Shown here in pieces: positions 4,802 to 5,484 of a DNA stretch of 5,484 nucleotides. The notes beneath the pieces are model-generated. The model did no database searches. It saw only the letters and a list, made by a program, of their open reading frames with translations, and was not told the origin of the DNA. Source of the DNA: Deinococcales bacterium. Lineage in GTDB: Bacteria; Deinococcota; Deinococci; Deinococcales; Deinococcaceae. The first letter of the stretch is position 1. Every line of letters starts with the position of its first letter. Made by a program: the position numbers and the translations under genes. The stretch covers positions 1-5,484 of the forward strand of contig JACMOA010000252.1 of the NCBI GenBank assembly GCA_014378225.1, read 5' to 3'.

Positions 4802-5484
4802 GTGATTACCAAGCGAGTCATTCCTTGCCTGGACGTTCAAAACGGACGGGTGGTCAAAAACGTCAAATTCTTCGAGAACCACCGAGACGCAGGAAATCCG
4901 CTCGAGCAGGCCCTGCGCTACGAAGCCCAACTTGCCGACGAGTTGGTATTTTACGACATCACCGCCACCCATGAAGGCCGCAAACTGATGCTGGACGTAG
5001 CCGGACAGGTAGCAGAAAGCGTGATGATGCCGCTGACGGTGGGTGGCGGAATCTCGAGCGTAGAGGATTTCCGGCAGCTCCTGCTGTGTGGGGCAGACAA
5101 AATCTCGGTCAACTCGAACGCAGTGAAAGACCCAGACCTGATTCGGCGGGCTTCGGACCACTTTGGGGCGCAGTGTGTGGTCCTTTCGATTGACGCCAAA
5201 CGCAACCCCAGCGGCAAAAGCTGGAATGTGCATGTGGGTGGGGGCCGTGTGAACACCGGAATAGACCTGCTCGAGTGGGCCGTGAAAGGTCAGGCGTTGG
5301 GCGCGGGTGAAATCGTGCTAAACGTGATGGACGCCGACGGAACCCAGGCGGGCTTTGATTTGGAAGCCACCAAAGCGGTAGCTCAAGCGACGGACCTCTC
5401 CCTGGTCGCATCCGGCGGTGCGGGCAAACTCGAGGACTTTTACGACGTACTCACCGTTGGCGAGGCCGACGCAGCGCTGGCGGC
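4802..5484 (+). CDS. hisF: Imidazole glycerol phosphate synthase cyclase subunit HisF (3' end outside window)
   Basis: A cytoplasmic TIM-barrel subunit that, with glutaminase HisH, makes imidazole glycerol phosphate and AICAR from PRFAR in histidine synthesis. The window holds 227 codons of an expected 250-260; the frame is open at the right edge. Translation starts at GTG ([12 protein letters not shown]), chosen because it matches the HisF N-terminus and has TACACT 7 nt upstream. The catalytic Asp residues are present, D11 in CLDV and D131 in SIDAKR, as are K19 of loop 1, TVGGG (79-83), ADKISVN (98-104), MDADGT (176-181) and the phosphate-binding SGGAG (204-208). The stretch [14 protein letters not shown] (20-33) matches Deinococcus HisF as I recall it. 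Four CTCGAG copies occur, three as Leu-Glu. The start lies 48 bp from the divergent small gene. Confidence 0.96.
   Translation, partial: MITKRVIPCLDVQNGRVVKNVKFFENHRDAGNPLEQALRYEAQLADELVFYDITATHEGRKLMLDVAGQVAESVMMPLTVGGGISSVEDFRQLLLCGADKISVNSNAVKDPDLIRRASDHFGAQCVVLSIDAKRNPSGKSWNVHVGGGRVNTGIDLLEWAVKGQALGAGEIVLNVMDADGTQAGFDLEATKAVAQATDLSLVASGGAGKLEDFYDVLTVGEADAALA

Larger units (their letters stand above)
168..5434. repeat. Highly iterated palindrome CTCGAG (47 copies)
   Basis: CTCGAG occurs at 168, 216, 255, 316, 507, 558, 766, 814, 864, 967, 987, 1272, 1357, 1514, 1672, 1752, 1827, 2072, 2105, 2141, 2217, 2721, 2831, 2930, 3038, 3195, 3281, 3449, 3549, 3645, 3678, 3819, 4098, 4133, 4197, 4309, 4334, 4378, 4465, 4499, 4560, 4593, 4770, 4901, 5053, 5270 and 5429 (hand count of start positions). 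Random expectation is about 1.3. Forty-two copies are coding and five intergenic. Coding copies fall in all three phases: about 18 as Leu-Glu (CTC GAG), 11 as xCT CGA Gxx and 13 as xxC TCG AGx. The common flanks give GCTCGAGC (16 copies). The longest gap, 2223-2720, covers the inverted-repeat element. The pattern parallels HIP1 (GCGATCGC) of cyanobacteria, but its role here is unknown. Confidence 0.95.

Noticed and set aside
4763..5233. Long open frame on the minus strand opposite hisF
   Set aside because: The plus strand here encodes a clear HisF with all catalytic motifs; the minus frame has no family motif and is a shadow, as are the overlapping minus frames at 4951-5256 and 5109-5411.
168..5434. 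CTCGAG copies as cloning or linker artefacts
   Set aside because: The sites lie inside intact reading frames of recognisable proteins at irregular intervals, which inserted linkers could not produce.

Overview
The window looks like chromosomal DNA of a Deinococcus relative (Deinococcota). The evidence is: a HisF that resembles Deinococcus HisF as I remember it, including the characteristic stretch after the first catalytic Asp; MqnD of the futalosine menaquinone pathway used in Deinococcus and Thermus; and promoters whose -10 box lies only 6-7 nt before the start codon, the leaderless pattern known from Deinococcus. GC content looks moderate, roughly mid-50s percent, which is low for the genus. 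Species cannot be named.

Layout: 1-226 is non-coding and carries tandem hairpin repeats and the promoter region of a two-gene operon. The operon (227-2392, +) encodes a polytopic membrane iron-sulfur protein (Fer4_5/NosR-NapH-FixG type) and a secreted, C-terminally anchored protein whose mature form should begin with His. Region 2393-2563 is a dense inverted-repeat element with two more copies of the same hairpin. A lipoprotein alpha/beta hydrolase (2564-3427, -) converges on the operon. It is divergent from mqnD (3537-4364, +). mqnD converges on a 100-residue protein of unknown function (4451-4753, -), which is divergent from hisF (4802 to beyond the window, +) across only 48 bp.

Three signals lie outside ordinary gene content. 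(1) The palindrome CTCGAG occurs 47 times by hand count, about once per 117 bp, in all reading phases and in intergenic DNA, against 1-2 expected by chance. (2) Four hairpins share a GGAA-loop core and a bulged T, while their outer arms differ in sequence yet stay complementary. Two lie before the operon and two after it, in opposite orientation. (3) Four start codons each have a TANACT box 6-7 nt upstream, with a different N each time.

Functionally the window mixes menaquinone biosynthesis (mqnD), histidine biosynthesis (hisF), a probable membrane electron-transfer or metal-centre maturation operon, and an envelope esterase. No pathway visibly links them. No tRNA, rRNA, CRISPR array, transposase or phage gene was seen.
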